NCBI RefSeq assembly: GCF_029227915.1
Contig: NC_079880.1
Location: forward strand, 22,196,501-22,260,500
Length of the DNA stretch: 64,000 nt
Direction of reading: 5' to 3'
Source: Hydractinia symbiolongicarpus
Taxonomy: Eukaryota; Cnidaria; Hydrozoa; Anthoathecata; Hydractiniidae
Shown: positions 36,646-46,410 of the stretch, piece by piece
How the letters are laid out: each line of letters begins with the position of its first letter
Position numbering within the stretch: the stretch's first letter is position 1
Program-made: the position numbers and the translations under genes
The notes under the pieces: generated by a model
Told to the model about the DNA's origin: nothing
Seen by the model: only the letters and a program-made list of their open reading frames with translations
The model's database searches: none

Positions 36646-36655
36646 TATGGGTTCA

Positions 36656-37715
36656 CACAAGTTTTACTGCACATGGGTACCACACAGTAATGGCGTAGTG
36701 ATCGTTACTTCGCTGGACTGAAAGAACACGAACTGGTTTGAACTTATTTTGTGCATTTTTTATATTCACTGCCTTGGATTAGTATCAAAAGTCTTAAAAT
36801 GATATAACTACAGACATTTAATTTACTATATAGATGCTTTAAAAACATGGTGTCGATAAAAATAAAGTTATAATGCGTTATTAAAGCAAAAAAAATTCTA
36901 TTGCAGTTTGAATTTGAGGGATATTGGAAGACTAGATTTGGTAAAAAGCATCTGATATTCTATAAAAAGTAACATTTATGACAGGTGGTATTACATATAG
37001 AATATTAACAGTATCTTTAGTGAATCCTGGCATTTAACCATATTTCAAGTTGAGATTAATCAAAGTGTGAGTTATATGATTACAGTTCTATTTGGCTTAC
37101 ATTTCTTCATAGCATGTTCATAAGTCAAGTATTTCCTTAGAAGTTTTTACTTTTCCTGAAAATGCCTATATAACGTTTTTAAGCCTAATGCAAAATTATC
37201 TTTTATCAGATTGGTCTACAGTAATCCAACAAGCTTTAAGTCAATAATACGTAAGCTATCTTTCAGATTTTACATCAAGTAATAAAATACCCAAAATCGG
37301 TAAAAAAATTTTTGGCTTTTTCGTGTACAGTCCAAAGAAATCGAAAATTGGTTAAAAGAATATGAACTAAGGTTTCACAAAAAAACAAAATAAATATAGA
37401 GGATTTTGGTGGTAGATTTAACCTCGTTTGCATGTTTTTGTCTATTTCTTTCTTTCAGTTATGATATTTAAGACTGCACGATTAAACGTGATATACTAAT
37501 CCATGCGACACGTGATCTAGCCGACTGCTACTCTTATAACGTCCATCAAACTTTTTAATTTCTGTGAGATACAGTGTACGTAGATATAGACTTAAACGCG
37601 ACATAAAAATGTTAAACATTTTTGAAATAAAATATACTTATTCGCATGCAGTCTCACTTAGTGCTAAAGTGTAACTTCTCCTGGAATGGAATTTTTCTTA
37701 GAGGGCTTTTTACTT
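36656..37715. other. Unique flank with a possible SINE head
   Basis: Right of the duplication there is no gene. Around 36688-36752 a tRNA-like pattern is visible (GGCGTAGTGATCGTTAC as an A-box-like segment and CTGGTTTGAACTT as a weak B-box), possibly a third SINE family. The rest is AT-rich without recognisable ORFs. Confidence 0.35.
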
Positions 37716-39842
37716 ACAGAGTGGACTCTCGGTGTAGCGAACCCCCGGTATACATAGTCCTTTCACCGATGATTCTGACTTATCAAACTTTTACAAATTC
37801 TCTCCATGCAGCGAACCCTTGATGTACCAAACTCTAGTTTTAGCGAACCTATTTTATGTCTCCAACAAGCCAAAATACCTCGATATAACGAACTCCAAGT
37901 ACCAAATGCAACTAAAATCGGGAAATATTTTTCTTCAAATAAGGACAAAAACAGAAAGCACTGTAAAGTTTTTCCAAATTCAACAATTTTAGAACGTTCG
38001 GACGTTGTGTTCTAATTTTGACCACAAACATAAACAAATCTTTGTTTGTTTTTGTGTGCGATAAACAAAGACAGCATTTGTTTGTCCAGTTGATAGGAGT
38101 CATCAATATATAAAAGGTTGTAGAGTAAATTCTGCCCCAGTGCACAGAATCAAAATGATGAAATTTATCAAAAAATATCTACTTTGAAACACATTACCAG
38201 GCAAAATACTTTTATAACTGGAGGTCATTAGCGGAACTTGACTAAAGGTCAAAAACTGGACACCTGACTAACATTTTTAAAAAGTTCCTTGGGAAGAAGT
38301 ATATTCGGTCGCTTAAAATTTAAATGGGATTCGCTCGCTGGCTTAGCAGCGCAAAAGAACAAGAAAAGGGTTAACATTTCCATTACCGAGAAATATAAAG
38401 CTTGACAGAAGATCAAAGAGGGAAAATGCACAAAAAGTAGTACGCATTAGAATTTGGCTTGGTAACAAAGAAAAAAATAACAAAGGCTTGTTAATCTGGC
38501 CAAGTCAATTCAAACAATAAAAATGAGGAAAAGTGACAACTGCGATCTTGACAAAGCTGTTTTTATTTGGTTCAAAAACAAACGCGCCAACAATTTACCT
38601 GTCAATGGTGAAGTTATAAAAGAGAAGACTTTATCTCTGTCGAAAGTCTCAATGTGCCCAATTTCAAAACTTCAGGAGTTGGAGAAATGGAAGCATGTAT
38701 ATTGAGACCTTTAAAATTGTTTAACACAACAGAGTTACCCCAGAAATGACAGTGAGTAAGAGAGAGATTTACCTACCAACCATTTTTTCAAGATATAAAT
38801 TGAAGGATATTTAGAATGCCGACAAAATTGGACTCTTCCTTCAAGCTCTTTCAAAAAAATTGTTTCACTATAAAGCGGGTCGTTGCAGTGGTGGCAAACA
38901 TAGCAGGGTGAGATTAACTGGATTTGCAGCTAGTAACGCAAAAGGTTAAACGCAATTGGTAAGGCAACCAAACCTAGATGTTTTAAAGAAGTAAAAATTT
39001 ACCATATTGCTATTGCTGGCAAAAAAGAGCTGGATGGATGGAAAATTTGTTTACTGAATAGGTGAAATAAAAGGATAGAACATTTAGTGCACAAGGCCGA
39101 AAGATTACATTTACTACCGACAACTGCACTGCCCATCCCACTGTCGAAGGTTTAAAAGCCATCGAGCTAATTTTTTTAGCACTCAAAAACTCAACCAATG
39201 GATCAAGGTGTTATAAAAAGCTTGAAAGCTTTTTATAGCCATTTATTTATCAAGGGCTTTTGCAGGATTGATAAAGAAAAAATTATCCAAAAAAGTCAAA
39301 ATTTTAGAAGTAATGACTTCGTTGACTGCAGTTTGGTAGTGCGTTACACCAGTAACAGTGGTCAACTGCTTTAAGAAAGCCGAGATAAGTTTTTCAGCTC
39401 TGTAACGGACTGGTAGCCTTGTGGCAGAGCGTTCGCTTTCAGTGCAGGAGTTCTTTGGTTCAAACTCCGGCCGAGTCATGCCTGAGACTACAAAAGTGTG
39501 AATCTACCTGTCTGCTTTGTGCTCAGCATGAGAATAGGATTGAAATCTTAGACGGGTGTGTAGTTGAGCGATTTCTGTGCTTGCACGACTTTCGTAGCTC
39601 AAAAGGGAGCTTTAAATGCACTAGGACCCCGCCTTTTGCATGACCTCCGCTGATAGCATTACCAATAGGAACTGAAGAGGTCATTCTGGGTAAATAATTG
39701 TAGTAATAATAATAATAATAATAAACCCAGGAACAAAATCTGTGCGATGACAATGACTCATTTAAGTTACTTGATTTCCACTTGAAGCAATTCCATAACA
39801 CGTTTGATGAATCTTCGATTGACTTCAAAGTTCGTAGTTATT
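37716..39842 (+). pseudogene. Tigger/pogo transposase pseudogene, split by a SINE
   Basis: It begins with a Tigger-like terminus (CAGAGTGGACTCTCGGTGTAGCGAAC). Then come a CENP-B/Tc5-type DNA-binding segment (LDKAVFIWFKNKRANNLPV, 38550-38610), a GKHSRVRLTGFAASNAKG block, the DDE region (TDNCTAHPTVEGLKAIEL with a following Asp-Gln-Gly block), and MTSLTAVW with PVTVVNCFKKAEI. The SINE at 39405-39727 interrupts it; DDNDSFKLLDFHLKQFH after the SINE reads like the C-terminal part. Frames change several times and the right terminus is not seen. Dead transposase. Confidence 0.75.
39405..39727 (+). mobile_element. tRNA-derived SINE, family A, inserted in Tigger pseudogene
   Basis: The tRNA-like head has ACTGGTAGCCTTGTGGCAGAGCG and TTGGTTCAAACTCCGG. 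The body matches the minus-strand SINEs in units 1 and 2 (GAGTCATGCCTGAGACTA, AAAGTGTGAATC, CTCAGCATGAGAATAGGATT, GTGCTTGCACGACTTT). It ends in TCTGGGTAAATAATTG and an AAT microsatellite. Confidence 0.82.
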
Positions 39843-39844
39843 TA

Positions 39845-40112
39845 GTAAGTAACGTGAAGTTTTAACGTCCTTGGGGATTCCATCCTAACGGTTGGCTCTT
39901 CCTCCCCTCAGACTGTAACTATGTTACATTATCGCTAAATATATGTATAGCATTGCTCTAACTTGCTTGCCTGCCACACAAGCCAGTTAACGGTCAGTAG
40001 ATGGCACCAAATGGGTTGACAATACTGCATTTAAAGTGTGCCGGAGTGGGGACTAGAACCTGAATCCTTATGATTACATATCGAATGCGCTACCACTACA
40101 CCATCTCCGCTT
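39845..40112 (-). mobile_element. tRNA-derived SINE, family B
   Basis: Read on the minus strand, a tRNA-like head (40112-40049) starts GCGGAGATGGTGTAGTGG, giving a good A-box, and contains GGTTCTAGTCCCC as B-box and a CACTCCG acceptor-like end. A SINE body follows (CAACCCATTTGGTGCC, GTTACAGTCTGAGG). A diverged body copy without the head lies at 42782-42946, which shows it is a repeat rather than a tRNA gene. Confidence 0.65.
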
Positions 40113-40769
40113 ATATTGTCTGTGACTTTTGCAAAGTGGATTATACGCCTTAAGTTTATTTACAACACTTTGATGTTAGAGTTTACATTAGATTAGATTA
40201 CATCAGTTTCACTTCAATAACTTAATATTAGTGCAACAATCCAGGAGTTCACAGTTTCAGCTTACCACTGCTTAAATAAATCTTTATTTTGCTTCAACGC
40301 TTTTATTAAAAAAAGGCTCCGATGATGAAAAAAATTGAAATAATTTTTTTGTGAAATATTTTGAAAAAGAAAAGTTACAGATCCTTCATATATGTTTTAA
40401 ATAGGGTTACTGACAATAACATACTAAATTATTCTTTAGAAAATGAGAAATATTTATAATGCCAATGGTCAAACCCTTATTAAATTCACTCTTTTGTTTT
40501 TCAAATACAGAAAATGAGCGTACAACTTAATCTGTGAAGGGGTGTATTACACTGCACTTATAACTTTTAGGTAAAATAAAACCAACGAAAACATCTGACG
40601 TAAAAAATCGGGCAAATCCCCTAAAGTACTTTTTCAAAAAAGGATGATCCTATACATTGTTTAGATCAGTACTTTATAGGTCTATGTAGTAGAAGTAACA
40701 GTTTAAAGTCAGAGTTGGAGTGGGAACAGTTGTTGGCCTTTGAGAATTAAAGAGAAATAGAAAAACTAA
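40113..40769. other. Intergenic sequence, no recognised feature
   Basis: AT-rich, without ORFs of interest or repeats shared with the rest of the window. Confidence 0.4.
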
Positions 40770-40903
40770 CTAGTCGGTGGCGCGTGGAAAAATCCACGGG
40801 ATGGCCCGTTCTTTTTATGCCGCAATTTGTGTGTCTCGCTGCTTGTGGTACCATTTTGCGTGACAGACAGACGCATACGGACATTATAATATACAAGAAA
40901 GTC
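40770..40903 (-). mobile_element. Helitron-like 3' terminus / mini-Helitron
   Basis: On the minus strand the element ends in CTAG (40773-40770) followed by T. About 10 bases upstream there is a hairpin, CGTGG/CCACG with an ATTTTT loop (plus strand 40782-40799). The other side contains CGTATGCGTCTGTCTGTCACG and TCTTGTATATTATAATG, resembling the 5' end of the Helitron at 52049. It may be a 134-base mini-element or the 3' end of a longer one covering the membrane gene to the right. Confidence 0.5.
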
Positions 40904-41259
40904 TGTTTAAGGCCCCCTAAAGATTTTTGACGTCATATGTAAGTGTTTCGCAAGCACCACTTTTATTATTTACCATAAGTTTAAAAACAACCATTGATAG
41001 AAAAAAATATGTATTATATTTAGTAGCTTGCATATAAAAAAAAATATGTAACCATCCACATTTCGCTGTTTTATAGTCTAAACTTATAGCTCTACAAATT
41101 CTAAAACTAATCTTTGGGTTACGTTTAGGCAACAATGATCCGTCATAAAGTTCTATCTAGTAAAAGTTAGAAGATTTTTAGCTTAAGTCTTTCGCTATGT
41201 AAAGTAATGTCAATTTAGTTTTACATTGATAATACGAGTCTGTAATAATAATCGTACAA

Positions 41260-42072
41260 CTATGCCGCCAAAGCAGCGCAAATCAAAATCAAAATTATTA
41301 CTCCGATTCCACCCCAAATCCATTGACCAATTTGTCCAACATTTGCCAGGATCAACATAATCGATCTCGTGTTACCAGTAACTTCTATCTCTCCAAAATC
41401 TCGAGTATTCACTTTATCGAAGAAACAAGGGCAAATCAAAATAGCTGCAATCGGGGCGTAAATCATACAACCAAGTATAAAGCATAATGGAGACAAGAAA
41501 ATTCCTTTTAAAAATCCTTTCTTGGTTTTACCAGTTCTGGCCCAAACATCTATAATCGTTTGGAGAGGAAGATTAAAGATAAATATAATGTGTAACAACA
41601 TATCAATTTTTTGGTCATGCCAATTTATGATACCTCTGGACTTTAACAGCAAAGATTCTGAAACCATGAGTGGTAATTCCACAAATAAAGTAACTGGGGC
41701 CCAAAGAAAAGGTATTGCCTCGTTTTCGTTATAAATTCTCCATCCTTGAATGCAGAAAAGACTAACGGCAACAACTATTTCAATTGCGTAAAAAACTGAA
41801 AAAGCGTAGAAGGATGATTCGAATCGCCCAACATTAACAGTTCCGCTGTACTGTTTGTTGTCATGGTTTAAAATTAAAATCGGATTTTCTTGGTACAATT
41901 TAAGGTCTTGGTGGTTGCTGTAAAGTGCTAATGTTTCGAAAATAATCTCTAAAAAGACGATCATAGCTTTTAAAGCCAGTATAAGATATTTGTTGCTGAT
42001 ACAATTTTCTACCCCTTCTTCGACGGTTGCTGCACTAACAACAAACACTTTTGCTGAGCTTAAATACTCCAT
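41260..42072 (-). CDS. Multi-pass membrane protein, 270 aa, unknown family
   Basis: An uninterrupted frame from ATG at 42072 (CAACATGG, a good Kozak context, chosen over the upstream in-frame Met because it follows a non-conserved-looking 10-residue leader) to TAA at 41260. About six hydrophobic segments: residues 29-50, 88-108, 122-142, 157-175, 191-214 and 248-269. Between segments 1 and 2 lies a hydrophilic loop of about 38 residues (SNHQDLKLYQENPIL); ARTGKTKKG is a basic cytosolic-type loop. The C-terminus is very hydrophobic and ends in CAALAA. I do not recognise the family. A plus-strand TTTATT near 40962 would give a downstream AATAAA poly(A) signal. Intronless, or a last exon. Confidence 0.65.
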   Translation of the reverse strand: MEYLSSAKVFVVSAATVEEGVENCISNKYLILALKAMIVFLEIIFETLALYSNHQDLKLYQENPILILNHDNKQYSGTVNVGRFESSFYAFSVFYAIEIVVAVSLFCIQGWRIYNENEAIPFLWAPVTLFVELPLMVSESLLLKSRGIINWHDQKIDMLLHIIFIFNLPLQTIIDVWARTGKTKKGFLKGIFLSPLCFILGCMIYAPIAAILICPCFFDKVNTRDFGEIEVTGNTRSIMLILANVGQIGQWIWGGIGVIILILICAALAA

Positions 42073-42781
42073 GTTGCAGATGAAAGTAAGGCGCAATAGC
42101 AAATTGTGTTATCTTTGTATGATCCTTTACTGCAGACGCTTCACAATTGTGTCCAGCAAAATGAAGATTCTCTTCTGTAAACTTTCTATGTGAGCTGAAG
42201 TGCCAAGAAAACAAATAAATACTTTTAGTGATTGTGTAAACACAGACAAGTGTTATCAAATATCATAACACGAACATATAAATTTAGTATTTTAGCGAAA
42301 ATATAGAACAAGAAATAGCGGTAAAAAGAGCCTAAATTTTTGTAGACTTTTTATCGAGGCCCTGATTCGTTGCAAAAAATTTTTCTGCAAAACTATGATT
42401 TTCTTGTTTCGTTAAATATATTGCCAATGCTTACATTTGCATGCATTTTGACATGAACAAAAAACAAATAAATAAATACATAAATAAATAAGAAATTGCG
42501 CACAAAAGCTCTTATACATACGATTTAAACAATTTTCAAGGAGTATTTTTTAGCATATAAGATTGCATCATTCTTTCACAGGAATATATATATATATAAA
42601 AAGATGGACTTTCACAAGATATAAGTGTGTCGTAAATACCCATTATCTTCTCCCTTTGAACAGTTTTTGATGGTCAGAAAAATAGTTCCAATAAAAAAAG
42701 AAAGCAATACTAACAATACCAAGCAGAATGAACTAAAAAAAATGGCAGACCGGCAGGCCTGAGTCACCAACGACCCATTGT
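42073..42781. other. Region upstream of the membrane gene
   Basis: Presumed 5' region of the 270-aa gene. It contains a TA dinucleotide run (42580-42600) and AAATAAATAAATA-type simple sequence (42465-42490). No other gene is seen. Confidence 0.4.
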
Positions 42782-42946
42782 TCAGTAAGTAAAGGAGTGT
42801 TTAACATTTTTGAGTTGGCCTTTCCTTCCTTCTGATTGCAGCCATGTTAAATTAACGCTACAGAAATCACAGAAGCAATTTTGCGTTCATTGGATAACTC
42901 CAAATGGGTCAAAAACACTACATTTGAATAGCAAGGTCTTAAAGGT
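42782..42946 (-). mobile_element. SINE family B, diverged body fragment
   Basis: It parallels 39845-40030: AGTAAGTAA, TTGGCCTTTCCTTCCTTCTGATTGCAG (compare TTGGCTCTTCCTCCCCTCAGACTGTAA), CCATGTTAAATTAACGCTA and CAAATGGGTCAAAAACACTACATTTGAA. The tRNA-like head is missing, apparently removed where the adjacent MITE begins. Confidence 0.5.
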
Positions 42947-42949
42947 TAC

Positions 42950-43383
42950 CTCCCGTGAAAAAATTAAGTTGAGCTCATATTAAAGAGCTTGAAAGGTTGA
43001 AATTTAAATATATTTTTTTAAAAGTTCTTGATTGGTTCTTTAGAATTTGGACTAAGAAGATTCACTAATTATGCATGATGTCATGAGTATGGTCTGCAAG
43101 GAAGTTAATTTAACATTTTTGAAAAGCCATATAGAGTTAAAAATGTTTTCTGGCCATTCACTTTGACGGGTTTTGAACATTGTACATAATTTTTTTTATT
43201 TAGTTACCATAACTATGCTCAATGCATACTCATGACGTCACAATTTCGCATAATTAGCGCTACTTTTAAGACAAATATCTCGAGAACGGATAAAGATTGT
43301 TCAAAAAAATAAAAAGATTTCTAGACAACTTTCAAAGATCTTTAGTATGAGCTCAACTTGATTTTTAGCGGGAGGGAACCTCT
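42950..43383. mobile_element. AGGTTACCTCCCG-type MITE with long inverted repeats
   Basis: The left end AGGTTACCTCCCGTGAAAAA with AAGTTGAGCTCATATTAAAG is repeated inverted at the right end (CTTTAGTATGAGCTCAACTT, TAGCGGGAGGGAACCT). The inverted match is about 50 bases with few mismatches and continues weakly inward. No coding capacity. It is related to the elements following both lectin genes. Confidence 0.8.
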
Positions 43384-43389
43384 TTTACA

Positions 43390-43905
43390 ATCTAATGGCT
43401 GCAAGTCGAATGCTCTGTAAGCACAGCCTCCGCATCTCTGCTACGCTAAGTCATTATTCCATCCAGAACAGTTATTCTAGATCCGTTTTGTTGTTCTGTT
43501 TTCAGAGTTCCGCGTTTTACCTTACGCCCGAACTACACGCTTTGTTAACGCTTGTATCCTCTCATTCATATTGGCTGTTGGTACCATAGCATGATTTTTA
43601 CACCAATTTGCAAGATGATTTTTGCTAAAAGTTAAGAACAGTCACGTTAAAGCGAAAAAACACAATTTATATAAAAAAGCGTGTAGTAGTAAAATGTATA
43701 TTATCTTTTAATTTTTAAGTAATATTATAAAGCTAACATAAGGCCTGCGATACTGTAAATAAAAACACAGTATTCGCATAAGGTTTCGGGGTAGATCAAA
43801 TCGTGTTCATGTCCAATGTCAGCGCGGCTATCCTTTCTGTCTATAGAGATTACAATTAAATCAACATTACTTTAAATAATTTCCCATAGTAGTTCATATT
43901 AATTG
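43390..43905. repeat. Dispersed repeat shared with 47835-47985
   Basis: CGAATGCTCTGTAAGCACA at the left, and GGTAGATCAAATCGTGTTCAT with CAATGTCAGCGC and AATAATTTCCCATAGTA at the right, both recur in order at 47835-47985, where the roughly 340 bases between them are absent. This suggests an insertion here or a deletion there. Confidence 0.5.
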
Positions 43906-44249
43906 TCTCAGAAATTAGATCGCAAAGAAATATGTACTTAACCGTTTCTCTTGCCACACTTTAGACATAATATATTTGGTTAACAAAATTTATGTCCAAT
44001 AATCCAGCTACAACCAGCCTACTAACAGAAAAAGAATTATCAATGGAACTTCTTTCATTTCTTTAACAAATGAACTTTAACAACTTTAAAAAATAAAAAC
44101 ACAATGTATCTACATTCGCTACATGTCAAATTTCACCATTCTAACTGTCCTTTGTCTTTCTGCGATCTCCCAGGTTTGTTTTTTCATATAAATTCTTCTT
44201 TCAACACTTGGATCTAATTTGTCATTAACTGACAATATCCAGACAACTA
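43906..44249. other. Intergenic sequence
   Basis: AT-rich; nothing supported. Confidence 0.35.
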
Positions 44250-45269
44250 TCCGCACTTTTTAAGTGAAATAACCTTGATGTTTGTTAATGATTTTCTTCT
44301 GATTACAAAACAAACCAAATTGAATGTTAGCCATAATAATTAGTATAAAAGCCCAAATGTTAATCCATTGCATCAGCAACGGTGTCGTTAACGCAGAAAT
44401 TATACCAGCATTGCCGTCTTTAAACCTTGGGTAAACTTTTAAATATTTGGAGGAACCATTTTAGCTAAGATGCTTTTCATAATTATTTGCTGGAACCAAA
44501 CAACAGAGTAGATAGTAACAAATACAGTTATCAGTAATACATCCCTTGTTAAATTCCGTGTTAGCACGTGTAACTCTAATATGATAACAAAACAGATTAA
44601 AATACAACTCGTGCAAAGTAAGAACGCATGATATACCCTTTGATCTGTTGTGCAGATGTTTGAAAATACAGACAGCATGGCAAAGAACATAACTGAGCTT
44701 ATGATTAGCATCACTGTCAAAGCGAATTGACTCCATTCTAGTAACTCATACACTATTAATGACAGCACTATATCCAAGCCAATAACAGTACATGGAAATA
44801 AACGCTGTGATGTATATATCCAAAACTCCCTCCTTCGTCAGTCGGAAAAAAATTATTTGTTTAGTTGCTAAGGTTTCTGCAGCATTAGAATTTTTCCTTC
44901 TTTTTTCCGCAGACTTGCTATTTTTTTCTTTGTGATAGCTAAAGTCATCTTATTCATTTTCTGGTTCGTTTTTTTCTACAAAACGTAAGCCAAGTGGCTC
45001 ATCATGTAAAGTATGTTTGAAATTAAAATTAGAATGATCGATAAATCAGCAATGAATATCCCGACAAAGTTTAAACAATTAACGACGAATAATCCAATTT
45101 TGAAATTAATTCCTTTAAATATAATTGCAAAAGTTGGTCCGCTGATAAATCCAATGGTAAAGTCTATAGAAATAATCCAAATTTCCTTCATTGTATGTCT
45201 CCGGTTATGTAAGCGAACCAACTCACCAGCAGACACACTGAAAAATGAATTTTTCCAATCTTTTTCCAT
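44250..45269 (-). pseudogene. Broken multi-pass membrane protein gene
   Basis: Successive minus-strand frames read as one hydrophobic protein of roughly 300 residues. First, MEKDWKNSFFSVSAGELVR with three hydrophobic segments (45269-44976). Then, after a frameshift at an A run and one TAA, a lysine-rich stretch (SKSAEKRRKN) and ATKQIIFFRLTKEG. Then DIVLSLIVYELLEWSQ with four hydrophobic segments (44777-44439). After a final shift, FKDGNAGIISALTTP and WINIWAFILIIMANI to a stop near 44255. At least three disruptions make it a pseudogene unless short introns are involved. It may be a diverged relative of the 270-aa gene, but the similarity is not convincing by eye. Confidence 0.5.
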
Positions 45270-45700
45270 TTTCTTTGAAACATTTAACTATATTATTACG
45301 TTCTGTATCCGTGTATAAATCTTAAACAAACCAATTTTAAGATTTTAGCTAGGAACGTAGATTTCGGGACAGCATTCTGCTGAAGCTAGCTAGCTAGCTA
45401 TACCTAGCCGTATTTATTTCCATTCTTTTAAAGTTTTTATTCAGTTTGGTATATCAATATTTATTTTTATGTTGGGGTTTGGCTATCTACCTAACTCTTT
45501 AGCTACCTCTGGCTAAAAAGTGAAAGTAGCCAAATGCAGTTTTTGGCTTGGTACAACAAATTTCTTATTCAATAATTTTTAGGATACTAAATATAGTTAG
45601 GTAACTACACATTTTATTACTGTCATGAAAACTTATTCCACAAAGTAATTTTGTTAGCTGGACAGGGTAACAATGAGCTGTTTCCTTTGTTTTCATTTAA
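45270..45700. other. Intergenic sequence with TAGC microsatellite
   Basis: A GCTAGCTAGCTAGCTA tract lies at about 45383-45402. No gene is seen. Confidence 0.5.
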
Positions 45701-46350
45701 ACCGTTGTTTTGAAAAACGGCATTACGCCTATTACTCATGTGTGACACGGTTTACCTGTAATAAACGTTTAACCTGGTGTTAACAACGCGCTGTTTTGTG
45801 TGTTTTTTATTTAAGTTGTGATAAAAACTTTAGGAAAAGGCTATTACGCCTTTAGGCATGTGTGACATAGTTTACCTGTAGTAAATGCTAAGTCCAATGT
45901 TACGATTAATTTATTACCGTTTACTGAAACTTATTTTGCAAAATAAAATGAATATATTGACTATTTTTTTGATGTTTTTTTTTGACGGGGTATGACGGGG
46001 TAACAACGGCTGGTAAACTGTGGTAAAATGGTAGTAGGCATAAACCGTGTGCAACAAGGTTTACCTGTACTAAGAGCTCAGTCCAGTGCTACCAAGGCTG
46101 TTTCTTTGTGTTTCTGCTGAACCGAAGTTGCGTTATAGTTTGCGTTAAAGGGTATTACACCTATATAGATGTGCAACATCGTTTCTTTGTACTAAGCGCT
46201 CGGCCTGAAGTAAAATTCATTTTTGAACTTTCAGCGGGAACATTTTTCAAAGAAAAAAAAGGTTGGCCGACTGTTTTTGCTATGACGGGGTAGCACCTGT
46301 ATTAGAACGCTAAATGTATGACACCGTTTGCAGTTCTTTTTTAAGCGCTC
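45700..46350. repeat. Degenerate tandem array, units of about 120-190 bases
   Basis: The words (G/A)GTTTACCTGTA(A/G/C)TAA, TATTACGCCT and ATGTGTGACA recur in order near 45740, 45860, 46060 and, more weakly, 46180 and 46325, with TGACGGGGTA(A/G)CA near 45995 and 46283. At least four diverged units are visible. No coding potential. Confidence 0.6.
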
Positions 46351-46373
46351 CACTTGGGGTTTAATACCAGGCC

Positions 46374-46410
46374 GCACTGTTACTTATGGCTCAACCATAA
46401 GTAACAGTGC
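46374..46410. repeat. Perfect 16-bp inverted repeat (hairpin)
   Basis: GCACTGTTACTTATGG (46374-46389), a five-base loop CTCAA, then the exact reverse complement at 46395-46410. It terminates the degenerate tandem array. Possibly a transposon terminus or foldback; no function is known. Confidence 0.85.

Larger units (their letters stand above)
19700..36655 (+). repeat. Segmental duplication, unit 2
   Basis: This is the second, direct-orientation copy of 637-19408, shorter mainly because it lacks the LINE 3' end, the SINE-like block and about 645 bases after the lectin gene. It keeps about 535 bases (35340-35875) that unit 1 has lost. The order and strand of every shared element are preserved, and the lectin exons are almost identical to those of unit 1. 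Confidence 0.93.

Noticed and set aside
637-36655. Duplication as a trivial assembly repeat
   Set aside because: The units differ by many substitutions and discrete, reciprocal indels, so they are not the same reads placed twice; collapsed or joined haplotypes remain possible and are noted in the findings.
40049-40112. Functional tRNA gene on the minus strand
   Set aside because: The A-box and B-box look good, but the acceptor and anticodon stems do not pair well and the sequence continues into a body repeated at 42782-42946, so it is a SINE head.
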